A stretch of 64,000 bases of DNA from Nematopogon swammerdamellus (GCA_946902875.1 OX336348.1:18129741-18193740); one strand, 5' to 3'. Shown: positions 52,292 through 63,590, counted from the first letter of the stretch. A program made the numbers and translations. Notes: generated by a model not told the origin, from the sequence alone.

Positions 52292-52597
52292 GTGAGTTGG
52301 ATGTTAATAATTTTTTCTCGAAGAGCTCACGTACGATACTTGACCGACTGACACACAAAACGTTTTACTACATTTAACCATTCAGGTTGATTTGAGTTGC
52401 ATGATTTTGCATGTTAAATGAATTGTTATGGGGCCATGGCACTCCGTAATAATGGCAGTATATCTCTTTCATTTTATACCATTACAGCAGTTAGTGTCTA
52501 ACGGTACCCATGGACATCCATTGATGGAGAAACGCCACAAAATTTCAAGCCAGTCTAGCTAGATAGAAAGGTGCTTATTTAAGTCCCTTGTAAAAAA
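52292..52597. other. Intron or flanking DNA
   Basis: Presumed intron 3' of the muscle-gene exon. No further exon with an Ig or FnIII signature is seen here or later in the window. Confidence 0.4.
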
Positions 52598-52660
52598 TTG
52601 CACCGCACTGAATGAAAGGTCGGTTGAAACGGCTATGTATATACTTCGTGTTTTTACTCT
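52598..52660 (+). repeat. Fragment of tRNA/5S SINE body
   Basis: CACCGCACTGAATGAAAGGT, CGGTTGAAACGGCTATGTA and TTCGTGTTTT match 24800-24855. It is a 60-bp remnant. Confidence 0.7.
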
Positions 52661-52779
52661 TTAGATAGAGATTTTCTCGTGGTTTTGCAAAGTAAATTAA
52701 TAGCTGGTAACACTGAGAGAGAAAAAAACATCCAATATTGCCAAGCACGGAAGTTAGCGAGTGCAACCTCGAGCTGCGC

Positions 52780-53780
52780 GACCGCGCCGGCTATGTGTGA
52801 GTGAGTGCGGAGCCAGTACTCTTTTCTATTCTGTGGCGGAGCGTCGCCGGCTCGTGCTCGCGTCTAGCCCGCACGCCCCGCGCACACCCCCGACGCTCCC
52901 CACTCACTCACACATAGCTGAGCGAACCTTAGCCGCGAGTATCCAGAGAGTCTCGAGTCTAGCCCTGCATGCCCCGCGCACACCCGCGACGCACCCCACT
53001 CACTCACACATAGCCGAGCGAACCTTAGCCGCGAGCATCCCGAGAGTCCCGCGTCTAGCCCCGCACGCCCCGCGCACACCCGCGACGCTCCCCACTCACT
53101 CACACATAGCCGAGCGAACCTTAGCCGCGAGCATCCCGAGAGTCCTGCGTCTATCCCCGCACGCCCCGCGCACACCCGCGACGCTCATACTCACTGACAT
53201 ATAGCCGAGCGAATCATAGCCGCGAGCATCCAGAGAGTGTCGCGTCTAGCCCCGCACGCCCCGCGAACACCCGCGACGCTCCCTTCTCACTCACACATAG
53301 TCGAGCCAACCTTAGCCGCGAGCATCCAGAGAGTCTCGCATCTAGCCCCGCACGCCCCGCGCACACCCGTGACGCTCACACTCACTGACATATAGCCGAG
53401 CGAACTATAGCCGCGAGCGTCCAGAGAGTCTCGCGTCTAGCCCCGCACGCCCCGCGAACACCCGCGACGCTCCCTTCTCACTCACACATAGCCGAGCGAA
53501 CCTTAGCTGCGAGCATCCAGAGAGTCTCGGGTCTAGCCCCGCACGCCCCGCGAACACCCGCGACGCTCCCTTCTCACTCACACATAGCCGAGCGAACCTT
53601 AGCCGCGAGCATCCAGAGAGTCTCGCATCTAGCCCCGCACGCCCCGCGCACACCCGCGACGCTCCCCACTCACTCACACATAGTCGAGCGAACCTTAGCC
53701 GCGCGCGAGCATCCAGAGAGTCTCGCATCTAGCCCCGCACGCCCCGCGCACATCCGCGACGCTCCCCACTCAGTCCCAAA
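52780..53780. repeat. GC-rich ~95-bp satellite, about 10 copies
   Basis: Unit of 94-98 bp: GCACGCCCCGCGCACACCC, GACGCTCCCCACTCACTCAC, ACATAGCCGAGCGAACCTTA, GCATCCAGAGAGTCTCGCGT. Copies start near 52869, 52967, 53064, 53158, 53254, 53348, 53442, 53538, 53634 and 53735. Variants alternate (GCGCACACC with CCCACTCA; GCGAACACC with CCTTCTCA; TCACACTCACTGACATATAG), showing a partial higher-order order. Open frames on both strands are artefacts. Confidence 0.95.
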
Positions 53781-53793
53781 GTCTGCCTGAAAA

Positions 53794-54424
53794 TTATTGT
53801 AGTGTATTGTAGGCCAGTTTGTGTTCCACCAGCTGCCAAAAACCGGAGAGTTGCACATAATCGTTCATAGGGTGAAATCGGTACACGGAAAATCCGTTTC
53901 TTGTTTTTTGATCAATAGGGACACCAAACCCAGCAGCTCTAAAAACACTTCCTCTGATGTCCTCAAATAACTTTCTATAATAACTTGGTTCAGCAATGAG
54001 CTCTTCCAACAAATTGACATGAGACAAGTGTTGTACTTGATACAACAGTATGCCTAAGTAGCACAGTAACTCCGACTCGCTCCCCATGATTCGACGGCGA
54101 TCGAGACTTGACTGTTTTGTACGCCAATGGATCACCAACGCGAACGACGACACTACGAGCCAACAGTTTATGCTTCGTTCCGCGTTGCAGATTGATGTTC
54201 TGCTTGCTGGTAATTCTGCCGTGGTTTTGTGGCGTGGTGGTGTTTCGCCTCACGTGCACGCCGCGCCGCCGCCGCCGATCTCGGTAGGTCGCGCGCGCGG
54301 CCGATAGTAGCTGGCTACTCCGCGCCGCGTGCTCATTTGTCTCTTCGGTTCGAATGGACCATATGATGGCGCCTAACTCTTCATTGATGATTCGCCGAAG
54401 GCAGTTAGGGGAGCTCTTCAGCAA
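53794..54424 (-). other. Unrecognised minus-strand ORF region
   Basis: The minus frame 54153-53794 has a non-repetitive, protein-like composition (GSESELLCYLGILLYQVQHL, LLEELIAEPSYYRKLF, YVQLSGFWQLVEHKLAY). An overlapping minus frame (54424-53990) is basic and less convincing. A modestly GC-rich patch (54240-54310) lies upstream. It could be an exon of a transposon gene or of a host gene; I recognise neither, and the right end runs into the satellite. Not called as a gene. Confidence 0.3.
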
Positions 54425-54624
54425 AATGCGGTGGACTGTATTACTTTAGGTTTAATGAAACGAATGATGTAAATTAATGACATGACTAATATGTAAGAGC
54501 GCGGTGCGTGCGCTCGCCGTCGCGGTGCTTGGCAGAATGTAGATAGGCTGCGACGGTACCCTTGCCTAGTGGTCGTCGGTGCGGAGACTAGTGGTCGCGT
54601 GAGCATATTACATTCACGTTAAGA

Positions 54625-55135
54625 CAAGGCGACTGTCCACCGATCAGGCTCAAAGGTAATATACTGCCGCATAACACTAGTGTAAAGTAACTCGGATGTC
54701 ACTTGGACCGACGACTTACTTGGAAGAACCACATCACAGCGAAGAAAGAGGAACTAAACCACAAGTATAGAAATCTCTACTGGCTCCTGGATAGACAGTC
54801 CGAACTTTCACTCACTAATAAACTCCTTGTGTACAAAACAATCCTCAAGCCGGTGTGGACGTATGGCATTGAACTATGGGGATCTGCCAGCACATCAAAC
54901 GTGGAAATTCTCCAGCGATTCCAGAACAAGGTTTTACGCGGAATCTGAAGTGCCACATGGTTCACCAAAAATAGTGAAGTCCATGAGTACATGGAAATGG
55001 TAACAGTGAAGGAGGAAATGAAAAATCGTCTGGAAAGTTACAAATTGCGTCTACAGCACCATGTGAACCCACTGGCACTACAGCTCCTAAATACAAGGGA
55101 CGACATCGCCCGACTTAAAAGAAACAAGGCGAAGA
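54625..55135 (+). pseudogene. Jockey-type LINE C-terminal fragment
   Basis: Reads LGCHLDRRLTWKNHITAKKE, LYWLLDRQSELSLTNKLLVY, PVWTYGIELWGSASTSNVEI and RFQNKVLRGI. After a stop at 54946-54948 it continues with ATWFTKNSEVHEYMEM and EEMKNRLESYKLRLQHHVNP. This C-terminus (YGIELWG.AS.SN....Q..QNK.LR) is typical of the jockey clade. It ends abruptly at about 55135, where a different LINE begins. Confidence 0.85.
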
Positions 55136-55144
55136 CCTCGCGTT

Positions 55145-57792
55145 TTCAGTACTCTGGGTCCACGTGGATCTGGGGTCGGAATCGCGCGTGTACGCCTGCA
55201 TCTACAGGTCGCACTCAGGTGATACGGAGACAGCTCGCCTATTTGAGTACCTGAGTAGAGCGGCAGACGAAGTCCAAGAGCGGTTCCCTACAGCGGACAT
55301 GGTACTCGTTGGAGACTTTAATGCCCACCACGAGGTGTGGCTAGGCTCCAACAGAACCGATTTCGCGGGGAGAGCCGCTTACGACTTCGCCCTGACGTAT
55401 GATCTGTCTCAACTGGTAGATCAACCTACCAGAATACCAGATATAGACGGTCATACACCCTCTTTGCTGGATCTTCTGCTGACGTCTAATCCTGCTGGGT
55501 ATAAGGTAACAGTGAGCGCTCCTTTTGGCTCCTCCGACCATTGCCTAGTGGGATCTACAGTGCCTTCGTCGCCCCCTCAGACACGTACTGAGGGAGCACG
55601 TCGAATTTGGCACTACGCGTCGGGCAGATTGGGATGGAGTGCGAGAGCATTTTGCATCCTTCTCTTGGAGAGAGCTATGCTTCAATTCGGACGATCCGTC
55701 GGAATGCGCCAATACCGTAGCCGAGGTGATTTTGGGTGGAATGGAAATGTTTATTCCCAATGCCACCCTACGCCTCGGAGGTAAGAGCCAACCTTGGTAC
55801 TGCCGGGCGTGTGCCGATGCTGCCGCGGCTAAAGCTGCGGCATATCGAGCATGGTCACGTGCTCGTACCAGACGAGATCCAAATATCTCCGAATTGAAGA
55901 AGAACTACAACCGCCTCTCCAGATCCTGCAAGAGGGCTATCGCCAGGGCTAAATTCGAGCATATCGGCAGAATTGGCGATAGGCTGAACCGGCACCCAAC
56001 TGGGAGCCTTGAGTTCTGGTCTCTCGCCAAATCTGTCGAGTCGAATCTCTGCCGCTCCTCACTTCCACCTCTGCAGCGCACTGGAGGATCACTCGCTCAC
56101 TCCGCAAAAGATAAAGCCGACCTTCTGGTATCTCTTTTTGCGGGGAATTCCCACCTGGATGATGGGGGAGCTTCTCCTCCATCCATACCTAGGTGTGAGA
56201 ACTCCATGCCAGAAGTACAGTTCCGACAGAGAACTGTGCGGAAGGAGCTTCTTGCCCTAGACCCCAGGAAAGCGAGTGGGCCGGACAGAGTGCCTGCATT
56301 GGTGTTGAAGAGGTGTGCTCCCGAGCTGGTTCCAGTACTGACGCGCCTCTTTCGCCTCTCGTACTCTACTGGCCGCGTGCCGGCTGCTTGGAAATCAGCT
56401 TTCGTTCAGCCTGTCCCTAAAAAGGGCGATCGCTCTGACCCGTCTAACTACCGACATATAGCAATCACCTCCCTCCTCTGCAAGGTGATGGAGCGCGTTA
56501 TCAATACGCAGCTCATGACGTACCTAGAGACAAATAATCTCATCAGCGATCGGCAATACGGCTTCCGGCCAAACCGATCAGCTGGTGATCTCCTAGCGTA
56601 CGTCACTCAACTTTGGGAGAAAGCGCTTGAAGGGTACGGTGAATCCTTGGCAATTGGACTCGATATTGCCAAGGCATTTGACCGGGTCTGGCATAAAGCG
56701 CTTCTGGGCAAGCTGCCGGCGTACGGAATCCCCTCTGGCCTTTGTGACTGGGTCACCGAATTCCTTCCATGGGCGTAGCATTCAGGTCCTCGTGGACGGC
56801 TGCTCGTCGGAAGCCATGTCAGTGAATGCCGGTGTACCGCAGGGTTCTGTGTTGTCTCCCACGCTGTTTCTTCTGCATATCAATGATATGCTGTCACTTG
56901 GCAACATACATTGTTATGCAGACGACAGTACGGCACACGGATCCTACACCAGTCACCCTTCAGCCGGACGGAACGTTGTGGACGAGAAGAGGCTAGCACT
57001 TGTGTCTGAACTCGAGCAAACCCTCCGGTATATTGCCGAATGGGGCCGGAGCAACTTGGTCGTGTTTAACGCATCGAAGACACAAGTGTGTGCGTTCAGT
57101 GCGAAGAGAACGGCGTTCACGCCAGCTCCTTCCTTCCAAAACACGTCGCTGAAATTAAGCGACCACCTCGGGGTCCTCGGTGTCGAACTGTCGCACGACT
57201 TGAACTTCCGGCGCCATATTGAGGGCAAAGCCAAGCTGGCCTCAAAAAAGCTGGGCGTACTGAACAAGGTGCGACGGTACTTCACGCCGGGCCAAAAACT
57301 GACGTTGTACAAAACACAGGTTAGGTCCTGCTTGGAGTACTGCTCGCACTTGTGGGATGGCTCAGCTAAATACCAGCTTGCGCCGCTAGAGTCAATCCAG
57401 CGTCGTGCCGTGCGACTGGTGGGTGACCCCCTGGTGTCCCGCGACTTAGAACCACTGCAACTCCGTAGGAACGTCGGCTCCCTGAGTGTGTTCTATCGTT
57501 TATTTCATGGGGAGTGTTCGGAGGAGCTGTTTAACGCGATTCCGTCGTCTCCATTCCACCTCCGCGTACTGGGCAGGGGATGCACCCCTATTCAATCGAC
57601 CTACCACGCATTCTGTAGGTTCTGTAGGTTTTTTATTCACAGAACCGGGAAAATGTGGAACGCACTCCCTGCCCATCTATTTCCTCCCAAGTACAGCCTG
57701 GGGTTTTTCAAAAGGGGCGTGAAAAGGCTCCTGTCAGGCCGGCATGACATTCGCAATCCCCGTGCATCACAGAATGTCCATGGGCATCGTTA
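55145..57792 (+). pseudogene. LINE ORF2, nearly complete (endonuclease + RT)
   Basis: Three successive frames. Frame 1 (55145-55615) has the second half of an AP-like endonuclease: VYACIYRSHSGD, VLVGDFNAHH, LLDLLLTSNP and GSSDHCLV, the catalytic DFN and SDH. Frame 2 (55620-56770) carries the linker and the RT start: RKASGPDRVPALVLKRCAPE, SNYRHIAITSLLCKVMERVI, DRQYGFRPNRS and motif A as GLDIAKAFDRVWH. Frame 3 (56763-57792) has motif B (VNAGVPQGSVLSPTLFLLHI), motif C (CYADDST) and the C-terminal CSHLWDGSAKYQLAPLESIQ to the stop. Only two frameshifts (near 55615 and 56765) separate it from a full ORF, so it is fairly young. The 5' end, with the first part of the endonuclease, is truncated. It belongs to the CR1/Jockey supergroup; the clade is uncertain. 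Confidence 0.9.
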
Positions 57793-57820
57793 GACACCTA
57801 CTTGTAGGTGTAACGATGCC
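57783..57820 (+). other. 3'-UTR stem-loop overlapping LINE stop codon
   Basis: GGCATCGTTA pairs with TAACGATGCC, and CACCTAC with GTAGGTG, around a TT loop with a GA bulge: a 17-bp stem. The stop codon TAG is inside the left arm. About 20 bases later ATCGATAAAAAAAAAAA ends the element. In LINEs such 3' hairpins can be recognised by the element's RT. Confidence 0.7.
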
Positions 57821-57924
57821 ACATGTCGCGCTATCGATAAAAAAAAAAACAACCTACTCCTGTTTAAATAGGAAGATGAAAGGAACATGGAGGCTGTTGT
57901 CATTGGATGGCAGCTTCCCCGCGT

Positions 57925-58640
57925 CACTTAAACAATAACATCAAACCTGATAAAGGCTTAGAAAGGCTGAGAAGAATGGGAAAAAAAATATGCGTCGAAC
58001 GAAACCTAGGGTCCTGTAAGACTTCGCGAGTCCAAATTACTTCGTAAAGTAATTTGGACTCCAGCAGAACACCCAGGTCCCGCACGACGCTCGTCCGCGG
58101 CACACTAGAGCACTTGATGCTGTAATAATAATGTATCACATTTTTATTACGAGTAAACGATATGATTTGGCATTTACCTACATTTAGGTCGAAAATATTC
58201 GCGTTGCAATATTCACTGACCATACCTAAATCGTTCTGCAGTTTGATAAAATCGGAATCATCTTTTACGGGCAAATATATTTTCTTATCGTCTGCATATA
58301 ACATAAATTTTTTAAAACGGAAACACTTAGAGGTGTCGTATATGTATGCATTAAAAATCAGGGGTTCCAGGTGGGATCCCTGAGGTACCCCGGAGGTAAT
58401 TATATCAAAATGTGATATTTGAGATCCAATACGCACTGCCTGCGAGCGGTTTTTGATATATGAGGCAAACCACCTCAGCAAGTCGCCGTGTATACCGATC
58501 TCGCCCAGTTTCCTTATCAGCACATCATGATTGATCCGGTCGAAACATTTATCGTAATCGGTGTACACGGCGTCTACCTGGATCCTTTTGTCCATTGTTC
58601 CGGTGCGGCGGAGGGGGTGCGGCCATTGAATATTACCTTT
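57925..58640 (-). pseudogene. Jockey-type LINE RT palm fragment
   Basis: The minus frame has motif A (VYTDYDKCFDRINHDVLIRK, about 58565-58505), motif B (ITSGVPQGSHLEPLIFN), motif C (FMLYADDKKIY), then FDLNVGKCQIISFTRN and VVRDLGVLLESKL. The invariant Asp pair in YADD remains. It ends at a short perfect hairpin (58028-58061), beyond which the frame is unrelated. Endonuclease and C-terminus are absent. Confidence 0.88.
58028..58061. repeat. 15-bp perfect hairpin
   Basis: GAGTCCAAATTACTT and AAGTAATTTGGACTC around a CGTA loop. It sits at the end of the RT fragment and may mark a repair or insertion junction. Confidence 0.9.
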
Positions 58641-58800
58641 GAAATTATTGAGAGAACTGCTTACAAATGGCCGGGCCGTCCTCCGCCACATCGCCGCCGC
58701 GCCGTAGCTAGTCTGCTTCGGCACTCTGTTGCCCCGCGCAGGCTTTTAGAGTATGCCCACAATAAATTGTGTTGGGTCATCTTTTATTTTTTTTTCACAA
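58641..58800. other. Junction DNA
   Basis: GC-rich in its first half (CCGTCCTCCGCCACATCGCC), then AT-rich. No feature is supported. Confidence 0.3.
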
Positions 58801-59130
58801 TTGTCGACATACTTGTATTGTATTGTATTGTATATATTTATTGCACTCAAATAGAATATGGGCAAAAGGTAACACTTAATGCCTCTAGGCATTTTCTAAC
58901 AGGGTACCTTTGGGGTATGATAACTGCTAGGTGAGTGGCGGAAAGAGAAATTTAAATATTATGGTATGACAGATGTACGGGAATACAAAAGATAGATAAA
59001 CTTAAATATGAATAATTAAATACTATACCTATATACCAGATATATACATAAGATAGACTAAATATACTTAGTTTTTACATATCATATATATTTACTAACT
59101 CTGAACATGAGACATAATTTTGGATCAGAA
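58801..59130 (-). repeat. LINE-type tail with TACAA repeats
   Basis: TTGTATTGTATTGTATTGTA (58815-58834) is a (TACAA)n tail on the minus strand, followed by a 3'-UTR-like AT-rich stretch with TTAATGCCTCTAGGCATTTT (58878-58897), a short hairpin. A related tail is at 21270. Confidence 0.5.
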
Positions 59131-59231
59131 AAATTAAGTTGACAAAAAGTGCTTCTTCAAAAAGAATTTTGAATGTGTGAATGAAAACAATACAATGCTG
59201 TTAGCTGAATAAGAGCAGAATAGTTGGGATT

Positions 59232-60349
59232 TTGAAAAAAATGTGTAAAACCAATGACCACCTCAAAAATCAACTAGCCGAACAACAAATTGAAAATGCC
59301 GATTTGGACGACCAACTGAATACTGCCCTTAATAAATTAGAGATCTTCAAATTGGAACAAGAAGAGTTGGAGAATACCAACATTCAAATAATTACTCCCC
59401 TAAAATTAAAATTGCTCAATTTAGAAAAGGAACATTTGCACTTACAAAGTAAATACCACGATTATACAGACATCAACGCAACTCCCTCCAACCTCATAAT
59501 TCATCGCCACAGCCCCAACAGACAACATCTCAGGCCCCTAAGTTATTATCACAGCCCTCGTATCCAACTTCACAGCCCTATGCTCAAGCACGAAAAACTC
59601 AAGAGGAACTAAAACTATTGGAGCGAACTATTTCTAAATTAGGTAATGAATTGATGGGAAACATGAAGAGTTGCCATGAAAAACTTGAGAGACTTGGTGA
59701 TAATATTCAAAAACTATCCACACCGGTACCAACAGCACCTGAACGTGTAGATTTGAACGAAGAGTCGATCGAGTCGAGAGATAATTTAAATGAAGTATAT
59801 AAAAACTTGAAGAGGCCGACCGCTCCACATCCCTCTACAATGTACACGACCACCGCCCCAGGCACGATCCCCAGACCTACTCTTGAAACTCACCCCTGCC
59901 CCGTTGTAGCAGCAGACACACCCCGGAACGAGATTCAACATACATCTCTGCATGCCATAAGTCCACAACATCCAACACCCCAAATATGTGAAACGAACGA
60001 AAAAATTAAACTCAAAAAACCTAGAATACTAATATTATCAGATTTTCACGCAACCGATATACCATACATGCTCTCAAAGCATAGAAGACATGATTATGAT
60101 GTGATGGCGGACATTGTTTACTGCGGCGACACCCCTCGTGTTCTGCAAGAGGTTAACCGCAAAACTAGTGAGTACACTGACAAAGACTGTGTTATAATTA
60201 TGACAGGTGCAAGTGATTATTCTCGGAACTCAGTACAAGAAGTGTCGAAGTGCATAGAAACAGCAGTGAAAAAATTGTCGAACACTCATGTCATTGTCTG
60301 CACGATACCCTATAGCATGAATGAAAACGATTTTCAATATAAAACCTAG
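59232..60349 (+). pseudogene. CR1-like LINE ORF1 (coiled coil + esterase-like)
   Basis: Two adjacent frames that were probably one. The first (59232-59612) is a coiled-coil segment (LKNQLAEQQIENADLDDQLN, then LEIFKLEQEELENTNIQI) followed by a His/Pro/Ser-rich linker. The second (59618-60349) adds another short helical stretch (ISKLGNELMGNMKSCHEKLE), a Pro/Thr-rich linker, and a C-terminal fold starting KKPRILILSDFHATDIPYML with CVIIMTGASDYSRNSV and THVIVCTIPYSMN. That is the strand order of SGNH-type esterase domains known from CR1-group ORF1 proteins. The nucleophile position here reads SDF rather than GDS. ORF2 follows 200 bp downstream. Confidence 0.7.
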
Positions 60350-60557
60350 AACTAATAAAGTCATGTAATCAATTCAACTATGTAAATTTAGATAGTAATG
60401 AAAAGTTGTCTTGTAGCGACTATAAAGCTGATTGTATAAAACTATCGTTCTATGGAAAACAAAAAATAGTGTTAAAGTTAAATAGCATTTTAAAAAGAAT
60501 AAATGAATTATTCTACAATAACTTGAACATGAAACACTCACAATCAAATTTTCATAT

Positions 60558-61830
60558 ATGCGAAATGTCAAGTCACCCGGTGTAGGAAACAAATTAACCG
60601 TAATGTATTTAAATGTAAGAAGTCTTCGAAATAAAATTTTACAAATAGAGGATTATGTTGAATACCTACAGAATGAAAAACAAATTGACCCCTCGTTTTT
60701 ATGCTTCTCCGAATCGTGGTTAGAGCCCAGGGAACACAACTCAATAAGTATTAATAATTCTAAACCTGTAGCACAACAAAGTCGAGTTTTATATAAAAGA
60801 GGAGGAACAATTATTTACTGTAAAAAAACCATGCTATCAAAAGTAGAAGAGATAAGTTTGACACAGTTTGTTGAGGAAAAAACCATAGAATTGTGTTTTG
60901 TGAAAATTAATATTACTGGAAAGATAAAAGTAATACATTTAATACTAGTATATAGAAGTCCAAACTCAAACATAAATACATTTATAGACAAATTAGACCA
61001 AGCACTGGAGTATTTTAATGTTAAAAATATAATATTAGTAGGTGATTTTAATATAAATTTGCTTGAAAGAAATAATATATATTGTAAAAGAATGAAAAAA
61101 ATATTTATAAGTTACAATATAAAAATTCTGATAAAAGAGCCAACAAGAATCACGAAAACAACAAGTACAATAATAGATAATGCATTGACATCTCTTGAAT
61201 TAAACAACTTAAAAGCACATGTGTTTCCGTGTGATATATCAGACCATGATTCCATCATAGTATCTTTAGAAAATAGCAAGATTAAAGAAAATATTTATAA
61301 AATAAAACGCAGAGATTATAAAATGAAAAATAAGGAATTTTTTTTAAACCTTGTATTAAAACAAGATTGGTTAGAAATATACCAAGAAAATTGTCCAAAC
61401 AATAATACAACCTATTAAGTCAAATTATAATTGACATTATAGCGTATTGCTTTCCGTTTAAAACATTCATAATAAAAAATAAGATTAAAAAGTGGAGAAC
61501 TAAAGGGACAATAATATCTAGTAGAATAAAAAGAAATATGTACACGAATTTTAAACAAAATAAAAGTCCTTTAGTGGAAAAAAAATACAAAAACTATAGC
61601 AATATATTCAAAATAGGTATTAAGCAAGCTAAAGAAATATCCAACAACAGGTAAATAAAGGAATCATAGAACAAGGTGAAAACCGCATGGAACATCATAA
61701 AACCAAAACTTATGCATTCAAAGAGAAAATATCACACTTACAAGAGATGGAATTGACATAATGGATAGTAAGGAAGTCGCGAATATACTAAATAACCATT
61801 ATATTAATGTAGGAATCAACAACAACAAAT
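60558..61830 (+). pseudogene. CR1-like LINE ORF2, endonuclease only
   Basis: Intact frame to 61418 with an AP-like endonuclease: LTVMYLNVRSLRNKI (Asn), LCFSESWLEP (Glu), LVYRSPNSNINTF, ILVGDFNINLL (Asp/Asn), LIKEPTRIT and CDISDHDSI (Ser-Asp-His). All expected catalytic positions are present. Beyond the stop, decayed linker text (RIKRNMYTNFKQNKSP; FKIGIKQAKEISNNR) runs to about 61830 in shifting frames. The reverse transcriptase is missing, so the element lost its 3' part, the reverse of ordinary 5' truncation. It is AT-rich compared with the GC-rich LINE at 55-57 kb, so it comes from a different family. Confidence 0.85.
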
Positions 61831-62070
61831 CCGTCCAGCTGTTCAGGCGTGAAAGAGGAACAAACAAACAAACATACTTTCACATTTATGATATTAGTGA
61901 GAAGTGAGATGAGATTCATGAATCATGCATGATACTTTTTCGTAATTTAAAGTCAAATCTGAGGAATTTATGTGGGGTCCACTGCCTCCTTTCCTACACT
62001 TATGTCCACAAAAAGCGATCTGCCTAGAGAATAATTTTTTTTTAGTTTAATGTAAAAATATATTTTTCAG
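61831..62070. other. Repeat tail, then intron-like DNA
   Basis: CCGTCCAGCTGTTCAGGCGT, followed by AACAAACAAACATACTTTCA (61832-61886), is a frequent lepidopteran repeat tail. 62028-62070 is pyrimidine-rich and ends TATTTTTCAG, the acceptor of the next exon. Confidence 0.5.
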
Positions 62071-62154
62071 ATTTTGGACCTCTTATTCGCCAATTTTTTC
62101 ATACACTCTGGGATCGAGAATCTCCGGAAGAGCCCGGAATTTATAAGTTGAATG
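62071..62154 (+). CDS. Orphan 84-bp exon of unrecognised gene
   Basis: Bounded by TATTTTTCAG and AATG|GTAAGA, both good splice sites. Only one frame is open through it: two bases, then FGPLIRQFFHTLWDRESPEE and PGIYKLN, then one base. It is thus a symmetric phase-1 exon of 28 codons. Composition is protein-like (aromatic, charged, no repeat), and the other two plus frames end in stops. No neighbouring exon is visible, and I do not recognise the protein. It could be a host gene with long introns, or a domesticated transposon gene. Confidence 0.5.
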
Positions 62155-63364
62155 GTAAGAAAGCAATTGTTTTGAATTTTACATTAATTTTTAATTTAAA
62201 TAATAAAATTTTTAAGCACAAAAATCCACAGGCCTCTCTAAGAATCGCGACAACCAGAGGGCATTGGAAGTGTACTCAAGAAATGAGCTTGTAACAATAA
62301 TAAATACGTATACGTATATATGTAGGTAGTTCAACGTCGCCATCCATTCTATTGAGCTTTGAAACAACGTTTAATTAATACGTAGGTATTTGCATACTGT
62401 GTAGTCCGAAAAGACGAAAATATTATACTAGGTAGGTAAGTAGGTAGATACACTACCTACACCTAGCCTAAACCACGGAATACTTAATAGGGCCTAAATT
62501 ATACATTCCAATTACCTTTTTTTTTAAATATAGTATCTTCTGTACGTAATAAAAAAACATAAACTTAGTCAAGTAGGTATTTTGGTACATTATTGCCGTC
62601 GTCGTCGTCGTCATTGTTTTGTTTTGTAATATCTGTCCAGTCCAGTCCAAAGAGAGAAACGGACGGCGCGGCGCGGTCGCGTCATCGCGAAATGCATGTA
62701 TGCGCTAGCGCTACACATTTAGCTCTAATACTCTGCACACATAAGTTTAATAGGTAGCAAACTATATCCTTTACCTTTAATAAAATCCAACGTCTGCTTT
62801 CTGTCTGTATGTATGTATGTCTGTCTGTCTGTCCGCTTATAACTCGAGAACCACTGAACCGATTTTCAGCTTGCACAGCGGGCACAGCTTGTAATATATA
62901 TTTTCGGAATTGTAATTTCATTACCTTTAATTTGACACCCCACTCAACATACTTATATTGGAAAACTAGTTTTACATAAACGCCAAACTCATAAACCTAC
63001 CTTTTTTGGATTCGCCGTAGTTGGGTAAAAATAGAGCAAACACTTGCCGCACATGCCTCCAACATCCACTGCAAGCGTTCCGAGCGAGAATGATAAAAAT
63101 AAATTTTTCGAAAATTCTCTCGATAAAAATGTCCAAAACTTTTAAACGGTTTTATTTTTTTTTTTTTTTTTTTGGTAAATTTATTATTTATTTCAAACGT
63201 CAACTTATTAGAAAATCACAAAATAACAATGAAAAAAAAACCTAAAACTAAAATTAACACCTATTAAATAAAAAAAATTTCATCCATCACCGCCTACTCC
63301 CCCACCGTGCCCAAAACACTAGCCGCGTTGCCCCTTTGAATCTCCAGCCCTATTCCCTAGTTTT
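62155..63364. other. Repeat-derived DNA and microsatellites
   Basis: Presumed intron, then microsatellites: AGGTAGGTAAGTAGGTAG (62431-62448), CGTCGTCGTCGTCGTC (62598-62613) and TATGTATGTATGTCTGTCTG (62807-62826). CTTATAACTCGAGAACCACT (62836-62855) is a phrase common in lepidopteran repeats, and its core also appears in the 100-bp satellite. A long T run lies at 63157-63172. No gene is visible. Confidence 0.5.
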
Positions 63365-63590
63365 ATTTAGCTTGACTCCGTATATTTGCTTGTTTCAAAT
63401 CATGCGACAACTTTTTCAACTACTTTTACTGAACCGATTCTTAATAAGAATCGGTATGCAAAGTTTCATAATATGAATACAATACACTACACACATTGAG
63501 TTCCCGTGACAATACAATATTATGATAATTTCAACTTGATAACGAGGGTCTGATGATGGAGACAGGAGGTGGACAGTGGAACTCTTCAAC
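63365..63590 (-). repeat. Dispersed repeat, pair of 8209-8430
   Basis: Inverse copy of 8209-8430, with TAGCTTGACTCCGTATATTT, GCAAAGTTTCATAAT and ACTTGATAACGAGGGTCTGA. It contains small insertions (CTTAATAAGAATCGG) relative to the proximal copy, and runs straight into the 130-bp array. Confidence 0.8.

Noticed and set aside
52761..53728. Open frames on both strands of the GC-rich satellite
   Set aside because: Repeat artefacts, identical peptide in each unit.
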